Below are positions 62,487 through 64,000 of a DNA stretch of 64,000 nucleotides, piece by piece. The stretch lies in NCBI RefSeq assembly GCF_902833055.1, contig NZ_CADFEJ010000012.1, positions 1 to 64,000 of the forward strand, in the 5' to 3' direction. The notes beneath the pieces are model-generated. The model was not told where the DNA came from, did no database searches, and saw nothing but the letters and a program-made list of their open reading frames with translations. The position numbers and the translations under genes are program-made. Numbering within the stretch: the first letter of the stretch is position 1; every line of letters starts with the position of its first letter. Source of the DNA: Burkholderia territorii (GTDB taxonomy: Bacteria > Pseudomonadota > Gammaproteobacteria > Burkholderiales > Burkholderiaceae).

Positions 62487-63509
62487 ATGGCAATGCGTTT
62501 TTGCTGCCCGGAATGCTTCGATGATCACGCACTGCGAGATCAGCTTTTCCCTTCGCTAGATCCTGGTCATGGGACATGCGATTTCTGCGGGACAACTGAT
62601 ACTCAGCTCGTTGAGCCAAGCAAGCTCGCCAACTATTTCGAGCTGCTAGTTAATGTCTACGAGCCGAGTAAGGATGGGAAGTCGCTGGTCGAATGGATGA
62701 AGGACGACTGGCAGCTCTTCAGTCATCAGCGCATGGACGTTGCGCACGCCAAAGAACTTCTCGGCGAAATTCTCGATGACGGCGAGATTGTCCGGGGCAC
62801 TTTCGCTCCATCGGCAAGTTATATTAGCGAAGGCCTCGCGCAGTGGGATAAGCTACGCGACGAGATGATGTATGCCAATCGTTGGTTTCTCGATGTTGCC
62901 ATTGACCTAGATCGTCTCCGCCAGCTGCTTGACATGCTCCTGGCACCAACATTACCTCGGCGGTGGTATCGCGCGCGAATTCGTACCGAGGATAAGATCT
63001 TCCCTGTCGAGGAGATGGGGGCACCACCGAAGCGGCGCTCGTCACATGGCAGGGCTAATCCGGCAGGTATTCCTTATCTCTATCTCGGATCACTTCCCGA
63101 TACGGCCGTTGCTGAGATAAGGCCCCATACTGGTGAGCTTGCTTGTGTCGCTGATTTCACGATTCCCGAAATCAAGGCTGTTGACCTGCGCAATCCGCGC
63201 AAGCTCGTATCACCATTCATTCTTACCGACGCAAGTGAGATTGGCCAACTGCGTGCAGACTTACCTTTTCTTGAACGTCTGGGTGAGGAGTTGACGCGAC
63301 CGGTTCAGCCGGCGGGTGCAGCGATCGACTATATTCCGAGCCAGTATCTCTGTGAATTCATCAAGAAGAGCGGCTTCGACGGAGTCGTCTATCGCAGTTC
63401 TGTAAGCGACGGTATCAATCTCGCGTTGTTTAATCCAGCACAGGCGGTTGGTGGGGGCGTGACGCTATACAACGTGACCAAGGTGTCGGTCCAAGTAGCT
63501 GCCGCCTAA
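62487..63509 (+). CDS. RES-domain protein with N-terminal zinc-finger motif
   Basis: A 340-residue protein. Residues 6-34 hold a CxxC...CxxC pair (C7, C10, C31, C34), a zinc-ribbon-like motif. Residues about 158-330 are a RES domain: RWYRARI (R162), GRANPAGIPYLYL, AVAEIRPH (E210) and GFDGVVYRSSVSDGINLALF (S304 or S305). RES proteins are NAD-degrading toxins, usually paired with an Xre-type antitoxin; no such antitoxin is here. The N-terminal extension of ~150 residues is unusual. It may be the effector of a three-gene module with sce7726/sce7725. Start ATG at 62487 or 62493. Confidence 0.85.
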   Translation: MAMRFCCPECFDDHALRDQLFPSLDPGHGTCDFCGTTDTQLVEPSKLANYFELLVNVYEPSKDGKSLVEWMKDDWQLFSHQRMDVAHAKELLGEILDDGEIVRGTFAPSASYISEGLAQWDKLRDEMMYANRWFLDVAIDLDRLRQLLDMLLAPTLPRRWYRARIRTEDKIFPVEEMGAPPKRRSSHGRANPAGIPYLYLGSLPDTAVAEIRPHTGELACVADFTIPEIKAVDLRNPRKLVSPFILTDASEIGQLRADLPFLERLGEELTRPVQPAGAAIDYIPSQYLCEFIKKSGFDGVVYRSSVSDGINLALFNPAQAVGGGVTLYNVTKVSVQVAAA

Positions 63510-63687
63510 GGAGGCTCTGCCCCTGATCGCTCAATTGACACTGGCCGCACATCAGGATGGCGCCAAACAATTGGGGCCTTCTGGCCGAACTCGGTCATCA
63601 ACCGTGGAGCGACCTCGCCCAGCCCGCCCCCCCCGAAGGCGTTCCCTATCAGTTCCTGCAGGAGTGCTGCGGACGCTGGCGCAGGAG
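63510..63687. other. Island right end
   Basis: Between the RES stop and the duplicated glsA end. A 45-codon frame from 63557 reads NWGLLAELGHQPWSDLAQPA with no recognised family. The GC content rises back to the chromosomal level here. Confidence 0.4.
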
Positions 63688-63719
63688 TGGTTGACGACTT
63701 ATACGGGAAGGTCGATTTT
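63688..63719 (+). repeat. Diverged duplicate of the glsA 3' end
   Basis: Matches 26 of 32 bases with 59830-59861 inside the last codons of glsA, and in frame reads QEWLTTYTGRSIFE against LEWLTTYSGRSIF. Five of the codon differences are silent or conservative, so this copy came from a coding glsA allele. It marks the right boundary of the island. Confidence 0.7.
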
Positions 63720-63782
63720 TGAGGTGACGGGCTGCGGTACGCGCCGTTCAGCCCGACAGGTTCAGAAAGTCAGCGAACACGA

Positions 63783-64000
63783 CTATCCAAAAACCCGAGC
63801 CCACACCGCCCGAAGGCGTCGCGCGCGGTCTTCGAAGAGATACGACGCCGCAAGCGTCAAGAGACCTGAAATGACCCCCGTCACGATGTGCTCGACATAA
63901 GGGATACGGTAATGACTCGTATGTGAGTACGCGTCACCCAACGTCGTCAGGATGCCGACGAGCAGTGCATTGCCGTATCGATGCGCGTAGAGCTTCGCCG
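63783..64000 (-). CDS. C-terminal part of a membrane protein (continues past window end)
   Basis: The minus strand has an open frame of 71 codons ending in TAG at 63783-63785. It reads AKLYAHRYGNALLVGILTTL, GDAYSHTSHYRIPYVEHIVT and GVISGLLTLAASYLFEDRAR, with two hydrophobic stretches and a basic tail. The start lies outside the window. Family not recognised; composition is of the chromosome type. Confidence 0.55.
   Translation of the reverse strand, partial: AKLYAHRYGNALLVGILTTLGDAYSHTSHYRIPYVEHIVTGVISGLLTLAASYLFEDRARRLRAVWARVFG

Noticed and set aside
63557..63694. 45-codon frame at the island right end
   Set aside because: No recognised family and it runs into the duplicated glsA end in the wrong frame.

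Overview
The window is high-GC, densely coded DNA that looks like a Burkholderia chromosome, most likely Burkholderia cepacia complex. The signs are a PenA/PenR-type class A beta-lactamase locus, a YgiW-QseB-QseC-like locus, a very large repeat-rich autotransporter, a patatin-barrel (type Vd) protein, and strong G/C third-position bias. The last 4 kb differ sharply: codons are visibly more A/T-rich and there are mobile-element traces, so this part looks like an inserted island.

Layout. 0-4.5 kb: endolysin-like lysozyme, a secreted PHB depolymerase-type esterase, a phasin-like protein and three tandem paralogues of an unrecognised ~205-residue family. 4.5-9 kb: two divergent regulator/target pairs (EamA exporter with a MocR regulator, LysR with an NmrA-type reductase). 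9-12 kb: NAD salvage pair nadV plus nadM-Nudix. 12-15 kb: small single genes (SRPBCC, DJ-1/PfpI, amidase, LprI-like, GNAT). 15-22 kb: a polyamine or amino-acid catabolic cluster on the minus strand (C-N hydrolase, APC permease, PuuB-, PuuR- and PuuA-like), with a LuxR-type regulator divergent from it. 22-27 kb: TauE/SafE exporter, NnrU, TfoX-N protein, Ldh-family dehydrogenase, M20 peptidase. 27-31.5 kb: antiporter and Orn/Lys/Arg decarboxylase, an acid-resistance type operon behind an AT-rich leader. 31.7-37.5 kb: GlxA-type regulator with a rhodanese, superinfection-immunity-like protein, cytochrome P450, DUF2158 protein, PEP-mutase/isocitrate lyase family protein, RpiR regulator. 37.5-40.1 kb: ygiW divergent from a QseBC-like two-component system. 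40.1-44 kb: eight copies of a rigid 65-bp repeat around a small membrane protein and the penA-penR pair. 44-52 kb: glycogen-debranching-type enzyme and a giant autotransporter. 52.8-59.9 kb: a YdcF remnant, a divergent MreB paralogue, a patatin/BamA-type protein, an RstAB-like two-component system and glutaminase. 59.9-63.7 kb: island with a decayed resolvase and the tight operon sce7726-sce7725-RES. The far end holds the 3' part of a minus-strand membrane protein.

Two things stand out. First, the eight 65-bp repeats each hold two inverted DnaA-box-like 9-mers exactly 26 bp apart, an invariant 10-mer between them, and an IHF-consensus-like site 26 bp after the second 9-mer. All lie in the same orientation, which suggests a datA- or DARS-like array of DnaA/IHF sites. 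Second, the island carries a PD-(D/E)XK-like sce7726 protein, its partner sce7725 and a zinc-finger RES-domain (NAD-degrading toxin family) protein. It is bounded by glsA and by a second, diverged copy of the last codons of glsA. It is a plausible uncharacterised defence or toxin module.
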